Assembly (NCBI RefSeq): GCF_001700965.1
Contig: NZ_CP016756.1
Coordinates: forward strand, 4,330,501 to 4,394,500
Origin: Stenotrophomonas nitritireducens
GTDB lineage: Bacteria; Pseudomonadota; Gammaproteobacteria; Xanthomonadales; Xanthomonadaceae
Direction of reading: 5' to 3'
DNA: 64,000 nucleotides
The position numbers and the translations under genes are program-made. This document shows, piece after piece, positions 1 to 9,532 of the stretch. The notes beneath the pieces were generated by a model. It worked only from the letters and a program-made list of their open reading frames with translations. It made no database searches and was not told the DNA's origin. Position 1 is the stretch's first letter. Every line of letters begins with the position of its first letter.

Positions 1-198
1 TGGAAGGCAGCGACACACAGGGTTTGCGCAGTTCACAACATGTGCACGCCGTGATTGCGTTAGGGCCACGTGATGAAGCTCGCCCTCGACTAATACTTTC
101 CTACGAATTCAGCCTTTGATCCCCCGATACGGGTGTCAGAAAACTGGCGCGTTTCATAAAGCAATGGCACAGTCGGGTTCTCGATACTGCATGGGACG
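1..198. other. Intergenic left edge, no gene seen
   Basis: I see no convincing coding sequence, RNA gene or hairpin terminator here. It presumably holds the promoter region of the vgrG that follows, but I cannot pick out a clear -35/-10 or -24/-12 pair. Confidence 0.4.
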
Positions 199-2457
199 AT
201 GGAACGCCCGATGTTCGCCGAATCACTTTCAGCAGCAGGCGGCTTGCAACGCCTGCATCAAGATCGCCGCCTGGTCCGTATTGAAACTGCGCTTGCCCCG
301 GAAACATTCCTGGTCAAACGTTTCAACGGCAACGAAGCGGTTTCCGCGCCATTCCTCTATCACATCGAGTTGTTGTCGACCCAGTCACGGCTGGAGTTGA
401 AGCAACTGGTTGGTCAGCCGCTGCGCTTGTTGCTCGGCGATGAGTTCGGTGGGCGCAGCGTGCATGGCTATGTGCGCGAGTTCGCCAGCACCGGGCAACA
501 GGCGCAGTTCAACAGCTATCGGGCCGAAGTGGCGCCCTGGTTTGCCTTCCTCGATTACACCAGCAATTGCCGCATCTTCCAGGACAAGAACGTTCTGGAA
601 ATCATCGAGGAGGTCTTTGCCGGCTACGAGCAGTTGGCGCGCTACCGCTACGATCTCAATACCGGCAAGCTGCAGCCGCTGTCGTACTGCGTGCAGTACA
701 ACGAATCGGATTTCGCCTTCGTCAGCCGCCTGCTGGAAGACGCGGGCCTGTATTACAGCTTCGTCCATGACGACGATGGGCATACGCTGGTCATCAGCGA
801 TGACTCCACGCTCAGCGTGGTGCACGGTGAGCCGGGCGCAGTTGCCTATGTCTCCGATCAGGGCACCTTGGCACGTACCGGCCTGCACCGTTGGGGCGCA
901 CGACGCAGGGTAGGGCCCAGCGCGCAGACATTGCGCAGCTTCGACTTCAAGCAGCCCAAGCAGCAGCTCGATGGCAACCAGGGCAATCAGGTGCCGATGG
1001 GCCTGTTGCCGCCATTGGAACAGTACCGCTACGACGGCGCAGCGCGTTTCGCCAACAGCCGTGTCGGCGAGGCCTTGGCGGCGGTGCGTAATGAGGAAGT
1101 CAGCTGGCCGACCAAGTTGTTTGAATGCGCCGGCAACGCCGGCGAGCTGCAGGCCGGCGCCTGTTTCAGCCTGGAGCGGCACCCGGATTTCATCGGCCGA
1201 GACGAGGTAGACCGCGAGTTCTTCGTGGTGTCGATGCAGCGCGAAGGACACAATAACTTCGCCAGCGATTTCTCCAGCGCCGAGTCGCCCAGCGTGGAGA
1301 TGCAGGCGCAGGTATTACGGCGGCGCATTCCGTTCCGCCCATTGCGGCAGACTCCTTGGCCGCGCATGCCGGGGCCGCAGACGGCTACCGTGGTTGGTCC
1401 GCCAGGTGAAGAACTGCACGCCGATGCCTATGGCCGGGTGAAGGTGCAGTTCCACTGGGACCGCAAGCTGGATCGGCGCGAAAACGCCTCGTGCTGGATC
1501 CGCAGCGCCAGCCCCTGGGCAGGTGCCGACATGGGTGGCGTGTCGCCGCCGCGTATCGGCCAGGAGGTGATCGTCGATTTCCTCGATGGTGACCCGGACC
1601 GGCCGATCATCACCGGCCGCGTCTACAACGAACAGAACATGCCGCCCTTCGGCATGGAAGTCAGCGGCCTGAAATCGAAGACGGTGAAGGGCGCGGGTTG
1701 GAACGAAGTGACCATGCACGACGGCGCCGGCGGCGAGCTGCTGAACATGCGCGCGCAGCGCGACATGGTCACCACTGTGCTCAATGACCAGACTGCGAGC
1801 ATCCTCAACAACAAAACCACAAGTGTGACGGTTGACCACGGCATGACCGTGGGCGGCAACCAGACCATCGGCATCACCGGCAACCGTGGGATCACCGTCA
1901 CTGGCACCGATACCTCTACCGTGACCGGGACGCGCACAACCGATGTCACCGGCGCCGTTGCCGAGACGTATCACACCGGTCAGACCAAGACCATTCTTGC
2001 TGCCGGTTATACCGAAACCATCACCGGCCCGTTCACTACCACGTTGACCGGCAACTACATCAGCCAGCGCACCGGTACGTGGAAGCAGACCATCACCTCG
2101 ACTTCGACGGAGCAGGTGCAGGGGAAGGTGACCGAGGAATATCTTGCCGGGCGCGAGACCACCATCACCGGCCTGGACAAGCGCGGCGTGACTGGCGCGG
2201 TCGAGGATGCCAACAAGGGTTCACGCACGATCGGCGTGGAGGGGGCGTTCGAGCAGGGCGTTACTGAAACCCACTCGCAGTTCTCCACTGGCGAGATGAC
2301 CCTGGCGTCTGCGGCGAAATTGATTGCAGCTGTGGGGGAATCCTCGGCCATCGAAATCACTGCAGGCGAAATCAAGATCAGCGCCGGCGGTTCGGAAGTG
2401 GTGATCAACGCCAGCGGAGTCTCGGTCAACGGCAGCGAGATCAAACTCAACTGCTAA
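199..2457 (+). CDS. vgrG: VgrG (TssI) spike protein, first copy
   Basis: Trimeric tip of the T6SS needle, 752 residues. The first ~370 residues match the gp27-like VgrG core. An OB-fold follows (VQFHWDRK near residue 415, then a stretch ending in GGVSPPRIGQEVIVDFL). Residues ~530-690 are rich in Thr-Gly repeats (ITVTGT, TVTGTRTT), as expected for a long gp5-type beta-helix, and the protein ends in a short DUF2345-like segment. There is no C-terminal toxin domain, so it probably carries the RHS cargo encoded three genes downstream. A start at 211 (MFAESLS) with GGAA seven bases upstream is a plausible alternative. It leads a same-strand module with 2476-9399. Confidence 0.93.
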   Translation: MERPMFAESLSAAGGLQRLHQDRRLVRIETALAPETFLVKRFNGNEAVSAPFLYHIELLSTQSRLELKQLVGQPLRLLLGDEFGGRSVHGYVREFASTGQQAQFNSYRAEVAPWFAFLDYTSNCRIFQDKNVLEIIEEVFAGYEQLARYRYDLNTGKLQPLSYCVQYNESDFAFVSRLLEDAGLYYSFVHDDDGHTLVISDDSTLSVVHGEPGAVAYVSDQGTLARTGLHRWGARRRVGPSAQTLRSFDFKQPKQQLDGNQGNQVPMGLLPPLEQYRYDGAARFANSRVGEALAAVRNEEVSWPTKLFECAGNAGELQAGACFSLERHPDFIGRDEVDREFFVVSMQREGHNNFASDFSSAESPSVEMQAQVLRRRIPFRPLRQTPWPRMPGPQTATVVGPPGEELHADAYGRVKVQFHWDRKLDRRENASCWIRSASPWAGADMGGVSPPRIGQEVIVDFLDGDPDRPIITGRVYNEQNMPPFGMEVSGLKSKTVKGAGWNEVTMHDGAGGELLNMRAQRDMVTTVLNDQTASILNNKTTSVTVDHGMTVGGNQTIGITGNRGITVTGTDTSTVTGTRTTDVTGAVAETYHTGQTKTILAAGYTETITGPFTTTLTGNYISQRTGTWKQTITSTSTEQVQGKVTEEYLAGRETTITGLDKRGVTGAVEDANKGSRTIGVEGAFEQGVTETHSQFSTGEMTLASAAKLIAAVGESSAIEITAGEIKISAGGSEVVINASGVSVNGSEIKLNC

Positions 2458-2475
2458 GCAGAACGGAGATTCAGC

Positions 2476-4095
2476 ATGCAGGACACCCCCATGTTGCGCG
2501 GCCTCGCTACCTTGCGCGAGGCTTGGCTGCAGGCAAGTTCCGATCCCTCCCGGCGACTGCTGATATGGCGCTTGCCGGCAAATGCCAGTCGTCTGTTGGC
2601 GGCCTTCTTCGAGATGCAGCGGCATGATGAAGGCCGTGATACGCCGGATTACTTCCTGCGTATCGATACTCGCTACGAGCTCGGCTTCCGCTACAGCCGG
2701 CAGATCAAGCAGGATCTGCTGGAGCGTTACCTCGGCAGCCAGGATGAACTGCGCGAGCAGGGCGTGACGCTGGGCTGGCGTGGACCCAACGAAACCCATC
2801 CGGATTCCGCCGCAGGTGTGATCGAGGTGCTGGAGAGCTTCGCCGAACATCACGGCGCGCATCTGCGCTTGATGGCGGCGGTGCTGGAGCCCGAGCGCTA
2901 TGTGCCCGGCGATGGCTTTGAGCGTTGGGTCTCGGCCGCATTGAATGCTGGCCCGAACGCGAACTTGCGCTTGGTATTGGTAGACACCCAGGAAGATCCA
3001 CGCTGGCAGCCCTTGTTGGAAAAACATGCAGGCGTGGCCGCGTTGATTGGCGCAGACGTCGACATGTTCGGCATTGCGCGTGACACCGCAGCGCAATCCT
3101 CGGGGCGCGGACCAGAAGTGTTGTACCGGCAGCTGCTTGCCGACCTGATGTTGCTGATCGAGCGTGGCAGCCCTGCGCAGGTGGTAACACGTGCCGAACG
3201 TGCGCAGGCCCTTGCCACACGCAATGGTTGGCACGACCAGCAGTCGGTGGTGCAGATGATGGTGGCCGGTGCCTGGCTCAAGCACGGTGACCACGCGCAG
3301 GCCATCACCGCCTACCGCGGCGCACGCACCGCAGCGGAGAGCGCAAGGCTGGGCGGAAACGCCGCCGGCGCGGATCTGGTCATGCAGAGTTGGTTTGGCG
3401 AAGCGGGCTGCTGGTTGACCGCCAAACAGCCAGAGCGCGCCGCACAGACCTATCTGCAGGCATCGGCTTCGGCGGCGAGCATTCCGCATCCCATGTTCCA
3501 ACTGGAAGGGCAGCGCATGGCCGGCTGGTGCCAGCTGCAGGCCGGCAACCGGGAAGTGGCACGCACGCAGTTGCTGGAAGCCATTCGCATTGCCAAGCCC
3601 TTGTCGCCGGCGGACCGCAAAACCACAACGCTGCCGCAGGCGCTGTGGGATCTGTTGCTTTTGCAGGACGCACGTCGTTGCCAGAAGTTGCTGGACGTCG
3701 CAGCGGAGTATGTGCAAGCCAGCACGCGTGTATTCGGTGATGCTGAGAGCAGTGCCATGGCACTGGGGCCGCGGCCTGCACGATCGGCGCTCGATGCCAT
3801 CGAGCGGCAGTTGGATACCGCGCTGGAGCAGGGCTTCCATCGCGCGCAGCAGGAGCGCGAGCGGCTGATCCAGGCCGGCGACGAATTCTTCCGCAAGATC
3901 GTCGCCGTGGGCCGCGATTTTCTCGATCCGGCCTGGAACGGTATTCCTGCCATTGAACATCCATTGGATCACGAGATTCCGGTATGGAGCGAGCCGCCCG
4001 CAATGCAACCCCTTCCGGATCCCTCCGAACTGCTGCAGGCAGCAAGCGTAGCGCGTACTACATCCTCAACAACGGCAGGAGCGGCACTGGCATGA
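2476..4095 (+). CDS. TPR-like T6SS accessory protein, candidate cargo adaptor
   Basis: A 539-residue soluble protein starting 18 bases after vgrG and ending by ATGA overlap with the next small gene. Residues 1-~220 form an alpha/beta region that I do not recognise. Residues ~230-400 are Ala-rich helical pairs of the tetratricopeptide type (for example LVMQSWFGEAGCWLTAKQPERAAQTYLQA, given here in part as WLTAKQPERAAQTYLQA). There is no signal peptide. In comparable vgrG-rhs loci this slot is usually taken by a chaperone such as DUF4123, DUF2169 or DUF1795 (EagR). None of those is recognisable here, so I infer that this protein loads the RHS effector onto VgrG. That role rests on position alone. 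Confidence 0.7.
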   Translation: MQDTPMLRGLATLREAWLQASSDPSRRLLIWRLPANASRLLAAFFEMQRHDEGRDTPDYFLRIDTRYELGFRYSRQIKQDLLERYLGSQDELREQGVTLGWRGPNETHPDSAAGVIEVLESFAEHHGAHLRLMAAVLEPERYVPGDGFERWVSAALNAGPNANLRLVLVDTQEDPRWQPLLEKHAGVAALIGADVDMFGIARDTAAQSSGRGPEVLYRQLLADLMLLIERGSPAQVVTRAERAQALATRNGWHDQQSVVQMMVAGAWLKHGDHAQAITAYRGARTAAESARLGGNAAGADLVMQSWFGEAGCWLTAKQPERAAQTYLQASASAASIPHPMFQLEGQRMAGWCQLQAGNREVARTQLLEAIRIAKPLSPADRKTTTLPQALWDLLLLQDARRCQKLLDVAAEYVQASTRVFGDAESSAMALGPRPARSALDAIERQLDTALEQGFHRAQQERERLIQAGDEFFRKIVAVGRDFLDPAWNGIPAIEHPLDHEIPVWSEPPAMQPLPDPSELLQAASVARTTSSTTAGAALA

Positions 4096-4223
4096 CGCCG
4101 AGCAGGAAAACAGCGGTGATGGCTGTGGCCATCGTGATTGGAATCATCGTGGTGGCGTGGATCAGTGCCGACTATCGCGATGAGGTCAAAGCCTTTCTGC
4201 GTGCGCTGTTGCGCGCCATCTAA
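4092..4223 (+). CDS. 43-residue single-pass membrane microprotein
   Basis: The start ATG overlaps the upstream TGA (ATGA at 4092-4095), a classic translational coupling arrangement. The product is MTPSRK, then a hydrophobic helix (TAVMAVAIVIGIIVVAWI, about residues 7-24), then a charged amphipathic tail (DYRDEVKAFLRALLRAI). It ends 18 bases before the RHS gene, which has its own AAGGAG-like site. A longer reading of the same frame from 3984 exists, but it would lie inside the upstream gene and lacks a ribosome site. I recognise no family. It could help insert or hold the RHS effector, or be a small immunity/helper protein; this is inference from position. Confidence 0.6.
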   Translation: MTPSRKTAVMAVAIVIGIIVVAWISADYRDEVKAFLRALLRAI

Positions 4224-4241
4224 GCAACAAGGAGTGTTGCC

Positions 4242-7200
4242 ATGAGCATCGCTGCCAAACATCTTGATCCGCAGTTGGGTATCGATATCCATATGTATGC
4301 GGTGCCGCCCAGCCCGCTGCCCACGCCGCATATCGGGCTGGTGCTGGATCCATTCGACTACATTCCGTTCATCGGTTCGACCATCAAGGTCAACGGTGTG
4401 CATCGCGCCACCGCCGGTACCGGCGGCCTGGATGTGCATATTCCCTTGGGCGTGTGGGCGCCGCCGCTGGCCGCGCCGATGGGCCCACAGTTCGACGGCG
4501 AAGAAATCTTCATGGGCAGCCGCACGGTATCGGCCGATGGCGAGCCGTTCTCGCGCTTGGCCATGCCGGTGCTGGATTGCAACCTGGCCGGCATGATCAA
4601 CCCGTTCCGGGTGAAGAAACCCAAGAAGCCGTTGCGGGCAATGTCGCTGCCGACCGGCCTGAATGTCGCCATTCCGAGCAGCGTGACGGTGGGCGGCCCT
4701 CCGACGATTTCGTGGACGGCGATGGCGTTCCGTGCAGCCTTTGCCGGACTTGGAAAACTGCGCAAGAGCAAGTTCTTCCAAGGCAAGATGGATGCCTTCA
4801 AGGTGTGGCGGCAAGGCAAGTGGGGGCATCTGCCCTCGGGGACACTGAAGTGCAAGATCCTGCGCGCAGAGCCGGTGGATACCCGTGACGGCAGCGTGGT
4901 GGTCAGCCACCAGGACTTCGAAATTCCCGGTCGCCTGCCGTTTGTCTGGCAACGCAGTTACAGCTCCGCTCAAGCCGAGCGCGGCGGCGCCTGTGGCATG
5001 GGCTGGCAGACGCCTGCCGACATCATGCTGGAAGTGTTGGCCGATGGTTCGGTATGGATGTCCGGGCCGGGGCAGGTCGCCTTCTTCCCCGAGCTGCCGC
5101 CGGTTGACGGTGAAGCCGCCGCGATACTGGATTTCGTCGATGGTGCACGCTTGCTGCGCCAGCGCGGGCAATTGCAGGTGCGTTTCAAGGGCGGGTTGGA
5201 GTATGTGTTCGGCAGCGATCTGCCGGCAGGGATTGCCCCGTTGCCGGCACATGGCAGCCTGGCCCTGCAGCGCATCGAAGATGCCAGTGGTAATTACTGG
5301 CGCTTCGAGCGTAACGACGGCCACCTGGTTCGTATTGTTGAAAGCGGTGTCGATGGTCTGCACGGGCGCTTCATCGATGTGGATGCGCGGCACGGCCGTA
5401 TAGAGCGCATGGCCCTGCACGACCCAGCTACCGGGCTTGTGCACCCCTTGGTGAGCTACCGCTACAGCAATGAAGGCGATCTGGCCGCTGCGGTTGACCC
5501 GCTAGGTGCCGCGCGCACGTTTTCCTATGCGCAGCACCGATTGGTGCAGCATACGGACCGGGTTGGCCTGTCGTTCTATTACACCTTTGATGCGCAGGGG
5601 CGGGTAGTGCACTCCTGGGGCGACGGAGGCCTGTACGACTACCACTTCGAGTACGACACGCTGCTGCGCGAGACCCGCGTGACCGATTCGCTGGGCCACC
5701 TGAGCGTGATCAAGTTCGACGAGAATCAGCTACCACTGTGCGAGATTGATCCGCTCGACGGCGTCACTTTCTTCGAGTACGACGACTTCGGCCGCACGGT
5801 GGCGGTAACCGACCCGGAAGGCCTGCGTACCGGGTTTGCGTATGACGCACACGGCAACCTGTGCTGCCTGACGCGGGCAGATGGCAGCAGCTTGCAGATG
5901 GAGTACGACGACCACGACAACATGGTCGCGCTGCGCTCACCGGATGGCGCCACCTGGCAGCAGGCCTACGATGGGCGTGGATTGATGGTCGTGCAGACCG
6001 ACCCATTGGCGGCCACCACGCGTTATGACTATGACGCCAGCGGGCAACTGCTCGCGCAGACCAATGCGCGGCAGGCAGTCACGCAGCTGCGCTACGACCG
6101 TCACGGTCTTGTCGCAGCAGTGATCGACGCGCTCGGGCATGAGAGTCGCTACGAGCAGGATGCACTGGGCAATCTGCTGCGGCAGGTAGATCCGCTGGGC
6201 CAGGTCAGTCGCTATGAATACGACGCCAAGGGCCGCTTGCTGGCAACACTGACGCCCGATGGTACAGGCGTGCGCTGCGAGTACGACGCGGAAGATCAGC
6301 TTGTCCGCTACACCGACGAAGCCGGCGCGCAAACCCGGCTGGAATATGTCGGCATAGGCCAGATCGGACGCCGTCTGCAGGCCGATGGTCATGCGGTGGA
6401 ATACCGCTATGACAGCGAAGAGCAGCTGATCGCCGTCATCAATCAGCGCGGTGAAACCTATCAGCTGGTGCGTGACCCGCTTGGTCGCATCATCGAGGAA
6501 GTCGACTATTGGGGCCAGGCACGACGCTATAGCTATGACGCAGCCGGGCGCTTGACCGCTACCATCGATCCGCTTGGCCAGAAGATAGCCTTCAACACCG
6601 ACAAGATGGGGCGGATTACCCGCAAGACGCTGCCGGATCTGCGCCATCCGGGGCAGCAGCTACAGGAGTATTTCGTCTACGACAAGCTCGGTCAGTTGCT
6701 GGAAATGCGCAATCCCTCACGTACGGTAAAGCGCCGCTACGACCCAGCCGGGCAGCTGTTGGAAGAGCTGCAGGATGGCTTCCGCGTCAGCTATGGCTAC
6801 GACGAGGTGGGCAACCGGGTGTCACGAGACACCTCGGCCGGTAATCATCTGGCCATCGGTTACGACCTGCGTGATCAGGCAGTGTCGATAGCGATCAACG
6901 ATGAGTCGCCCATTCTGATGCAGCGCGATGCCTTGGGGCGGACCACGCAGGAGACCCTGAGCCCGCATCTGCAGCGCAACTTCAGCTATGACAGCCGCAA
7001 CCTGCTGACCTCGCAATCGATCCTGAAGGACGCCGCGCCGCTGTTTGAAACCCGTTACGACTATGACCGCAGCGGCAACCTGACCCGACGCAGTGACAGC
7101 GGGCAGGGCGTGGACGAATACCGCTACGACGCCATTGGTCGGCTACTGCAGCACACCGACCCGAAGGGCAAGATAGAACGCTTCTTCAATGACCCAGCGG

Positions 7201-8732
7201 GCGACCGCCTGCGCACAGAGATCAAGCAGGTGCAGGCACGGAAAGTGATGGGCGGCGACAACGATGAGCTGGTCACCTGGACGCGCGAAGGTACCTATCA
7301 AGGCGTGCACTACGTCTTTGACCGGGCGGGCGACCTGATACGCAAAGGCGCACCGCACGGCGACGCTCCTGACGATCTGACCCTGATCTGGGATGCCAAT
7401 CACCGCTTGGCCGAAAGCCGGCGAAATGGACAAGCCACGCACTATGGCTACGACCCGCTTGGCCGAAGAGTGTTCAAGCGCAACCCGACGCAGACGACAT
7501 GGTTCTTCTGGGACGGCGATGCGTTGTTGGGTGAAGTGCAGCAGGCGAATGACGCGGAGGAGGCCGCGGCGGTATGGGTGGGGAATGTTGCGAACTTGGT
7601 TGAGGTCAAGGCGCGGCAGAAGAAGTTGGCGGCGTTGTATGAGCGCGCTCGGGAGTACTTGTACTACCCAGAGACATTTGTTCCGCTGGCATTGATCACC
7701 GGATCAGGCACTGGGAACCTTCCGTTCCCCGATGCTGGGGGGCAAAAGATAGAGGGGGAGGAGGCCGCCTGTCTTCCACTTCCTTCCGTGAGGAATAGGA
7801 TCGATGAATCTTCCGCATCGGATGTTCATTCAGGTGCCACCACAAACTTAGGTGGTATATCAGGTGGCGGGAGACTTGGGGTGAGTGCTAGCTTGGCCGG
7901 AAAAGAAACAACGCTACAGCATGCCTCTGTCGAGGTGGCCCTATCGGAAGGGCGATTGCGCGAAAGGATGTGCCAAGAGGAGATTGTTCGGAACAATTCT
8001 GCCCCGCAGGGTGCGCGCTTTGGCGAGCAATGTCCTTCGGTTTACTTTGTACAGGCCGACCCGAACGGTGAGATTTTTCGCATGCTGGACCCTTTGGGAG
8101 AGTCACTCGGAGAGCCGCTTGCGGCGCTAAATTTTCTGTATCAGGGCCAGTACCTCGATACTGAGACAGGGTTTGCGTACAATGTACACCGGTATTTTGA
8201 TCCGGGCTTGGCAAGTTATGTGGGCCAGGATCCGATTGGGCTATCGGGCGGATCCAATCTTTATGCATATGGCTTGAATACGTTGGGTTGGGTTGACCCG
8301 CTAGGCCTTTCAAGCACCTATCAGTTGTCGAAGAATTTGACATCTTCTGGTCGGCCCTTGCTGTCCGGTCAGACGGCCCATCATATAGTTCAGCAGAACA
8401 ATCCAAGTAAATATGCGGCCCTTTCTAGGGATCTCTTGATTCGGAATGGGCTGGACGTGGAGATTGCAGAGAACGGTGCAAGGCTTTGGGGGACTGCTGG
8501 GTCTCAAGTTGCACAGAGTGGCCATCCGGGGAGGGCAGCAGCGAGGTCTGCGGGCACTTATCATGCAGGAAAGCATATTCACAGCCCTATAAATGACAAG
8601 ATGATATACCGGATGCTAAGGACGGCCGAGAAGCGCGGTGGTGCTGATGCAATCAAGGCGACACTTAGCGAGCTGGGTCGTAGGCAGGAGAGTGGTAGTT
8701 GGAAGAATTCATTTAAAGCATGTAGGGGTTGA
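4242..8732 (+). CDS. PAAR/RHS polymorphic toxin with C-terminal AHH-type nuclease
   Basis: A 1496-residue T6SS effector. The N-terminal ~180 residues are PAAR-like (Gly/Pro-rich, VNGVHRATAG, SVTVGGPP) and would cap a VgrG spike. The middle is an RHS/YD-repeat shell with many YDxxGxL units from ~residue 230. The core ends with the conserved RYFDPGLASYVGQDPIGL and WVDPLGL near 1340-1356. The variable tip, residues 1357-1496, contains TAHHIV, ENGARLW and YHAGKHIHS, the pattern of AHH-family HNH/endonuclease-VII-fold toxins. An extra ~114-residue low-complexity stretch (nt 7699-8040) interrupts the shell before its last YD unit. The DNA becomes visibly AT-richer from about 7640 to the end, typical of swapped toxin tips. 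DNase or RNase activity is a family-based prediction. Confidence 0.92.
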   Translation: MSIAAKHLDPQLGIDIHMYAVPPSPLPTPHIGLVLDPFDYIPFIGSTIKVNGVHRATAGTGGLDVHIPLGVWAPPLAAPMGPQFDGEEIFMGSRTVSADGEPFSRLAMPVLDCNLAGMINPFRVKKPKKPLRAMSLPTGLNVAIPSSVTVGGPPTISWTAMAFRAAFAGLGKLRKSKFFQGKMDAFKVWRQGKWGHLPSGTLKCKILRAEPVDTRDGSVVVSHQDFEIPGRLPFVWQRSYSSAQAERGGACGMGWQTPADIMLEVLADGSVWMSGPGQVAFFPELPPVDGEAAAILDFVDGARLLRQRGQLQVRFKGGLEYVFGSDLPAGIAPLPAHGSLALQRIEDASGNYWRFERNDGHLVRIVESGVDGLHGRFIDVDARHGRIERMALHDPATGLVHPLVSYRYSNEGDLAAAVDPLGAARTFSYAQHRLVQHTDRVGLSFYYTFDAQGRVVHSWGDGGLYDYHFEYDTLLRETRVTDSLGHLSVIKFDENQLPLCEIDPLDGVTFFEYDDFGRTVAVTDPEGLRTGFAYDAHGNLCCLTRADGSSLQMEYDDHDNMVALRSPDGATWQQAYDGRGLMVVQTDPLAATTRYDYDASGQLLAQTNARQAVTQLRYDRHGLVAAVIDALGHESRYEQDALGNLLRQVDPLGQVSRYEYDAKGRLLATLTPDGTGVRCEYDAEDQLVRYTDEAGAQTRLEYVGIGQIGRRLQADGHAVEYRYDSEEQLIAVINQRGETYQLVRDPLGRIIEEVDYWGQARRYSYDAAGRLTATIDPLGQKIAFNTDKMGRITRKTLPDLRHPGQQLQEYFVYDKLGQLLEMRNPSRTVKRRYDPAGQLLEELQDGFRVSYGYDEVGNRVSRDTSAGNHLAIGYDLRDQAVSIAINDESPILMQRDALGRTTQETLSPHLQRNFSYDSRNLLTSQSILKDAAPLFETRYDYDRSGNLTRRSDSGQGVDEYRYDAIGRLLQHTDPKGKIERFFNDPAGDRLRTEIKQVQARKVMGGDNDELVTWTREGTYQGVHYVFDRAGDLIRKGAPHGDAPDDLTLIWDANHRLAESRRNGQATHYGYDPLGRRVFKRNPTQTTWFFWDGDALLGEVQQANDAEEAAAVWVGNVANLVEVKARQKKLAALYERAREYLYYPETFVPLALITGSGTGNLPFPDAGGQKIEGEEAACLPLPSVRNRIDESSASDVHSGATTNLGGISGGGRLGVSASLAGKETTLQHASVEVALSEGRLRERMCQEEIVRNNSAPQGARFGEQCPSVYFVQADPNGEIFRMLDPLGESLGEPLAALNFLYQGQYLDTETGFAYNVHRYFDPGLASYVGQDPIGLSGGSNLYAYGLNTLGWVDPLGLSSTYQLSKNLTSSGRPLLSGQTAHHIVQQNNPSKYAALSRDLLIRNGLDVEIAENGARLWGTAGSQVAQSGHPGRAAARSAGTYHAGKHIHSPINDKMIYRMLRTAEKRGGADAIKATLSELGRRQESGSWKNSFKACRG

Positions 8733-8733
8733 A

Positions 8734-9399
8734 GTGATAAAGGTTAATCAAATAAGTACGGCTGCGGAATCTGCCAAGCTCGGCGAAATCGATATGGCGG
8801 GGTATGTCTTGTCGCGACGCGGTTCCGCGAATGAATTGGATGTCGAACAATACAAGAATCTAAAGGTTCTACTGAGTTGTGAGCACGCAATCTATCCCTC
8901 CAGCGGAGTGGAAGATATCGGGTTCTGTCGAGAGCTGCTTGAAGAATTGAAGCCAAGCTACCTCGAATTCACGGTTGTGGATCCAGAAAAGATAGAGTCA
9001 AGTCGTGCCCAGTTGAATGCGTTGGCTGCATTGGATGTTCGAAAAATTGCCAATGGACTTTTTCTACTAAAAGATGACATTTCTCTGCTTGACCGAACTG
9101 CGCATATGGACGCGCTAGTGCAGTCGGGCGTGGAGATGTTCCAAGTTGAAATTGAATCCTTGGTTGATCCCGAGTCCAAAATATCTTCTAAAGGTCGCGG
9201 GAGAATTGCGGAGTTCTTTTTGCGATATCCGACGCTGATTGGAGATTCTTTTGTGGTGAGCACGAAAATCCCTGATGTGCAGCAGCGCGGATTTTATCTA
9301 AATCTCTCTCCTGCTGGTGGACGGTCGTACGATTTCTCGCAGCAGCAATACAGCCTCTCTTCGGCAGTGAGGATCATTAAAGGGCTAAGGAAGGTCTGA
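8734..9399 (+). CDS. Candidate immunity protein for the RHS nuclease
   Basis: A 221-residue soluble protein beginning at a GTG two bases after the RHS stop. AGGGG (8724-8728) lies at good ribosome-site spacing. The same frame opens as far back as 8638, but that would overlap the toxin and have no ribosome site. It has no signal peptide or membrane span, so the protein would be cytoplasmic, as expected for immunity to a nuclease. I do not recognise the family. Base composition is AT-rich like the toxin tip. The last three codons and the stop lie inside the inverted repeat of a mobile element (9389-9406), so the original C-terminus may have differed. Confidence 0.72.
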   Translation: MIKVNQISTAAESAKLGEIDMAGYVLSRRGSANELDVEQYKNLKVLLSCEHAIYPSSGVEDIGFCRELLEELKPSYLEFTVVDPEKIESSRAQLNALAALDVRKIANGLFLLKDDISLLDRTAHMDALVQSGVEMFQVEIESLVDPESKISSKGRGRIAEFFLRYPTLIGDSFVVSTKIPDVQQRGFYLNLSPAGGRSYDFSQQQYSLSSAVRIIKGLRKV

Positions 9400-9532
9400 A
9401 CAATTCGCCAAGCGTGTCGCTGGAAAGAAGTTTACTTGCCTGCACGCTTTGTAAGTTTTTTGATCGACGAAACAGTAGTTGGGCCGAAATCTTGGATGTC
9501 ACCGCGTGGGGACGGAGTTGTTCAGGCCTTCC
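9389..9532. mobile_element. 144-bp IS5-type MITE (non-autonomous element)
   Basis: An 18-base left end at 9389-9406, GGAAGGTCTGAACAATTC, is matched by its reverse complement at 9515-9532 with two mismatches. The ends resemble the IS5-group terminal repeat (GGAAGGTGCGAA...). They are flanked by CTAA (9385-9388) and CTAG (9533-9536), both fitting the YTAR target of that group. The interior has no reading frame. The left end carries the last codons and TGA of the preceding immunity gene. Identification is by end sequence and target only. Confidence 0.65.

Noticed and set aside
385-1251. Long - strand frame opposite the first vgrG
   Set aside because: Shadow of a strongly supported VgrG; no family-like motifs and no ribosome site.
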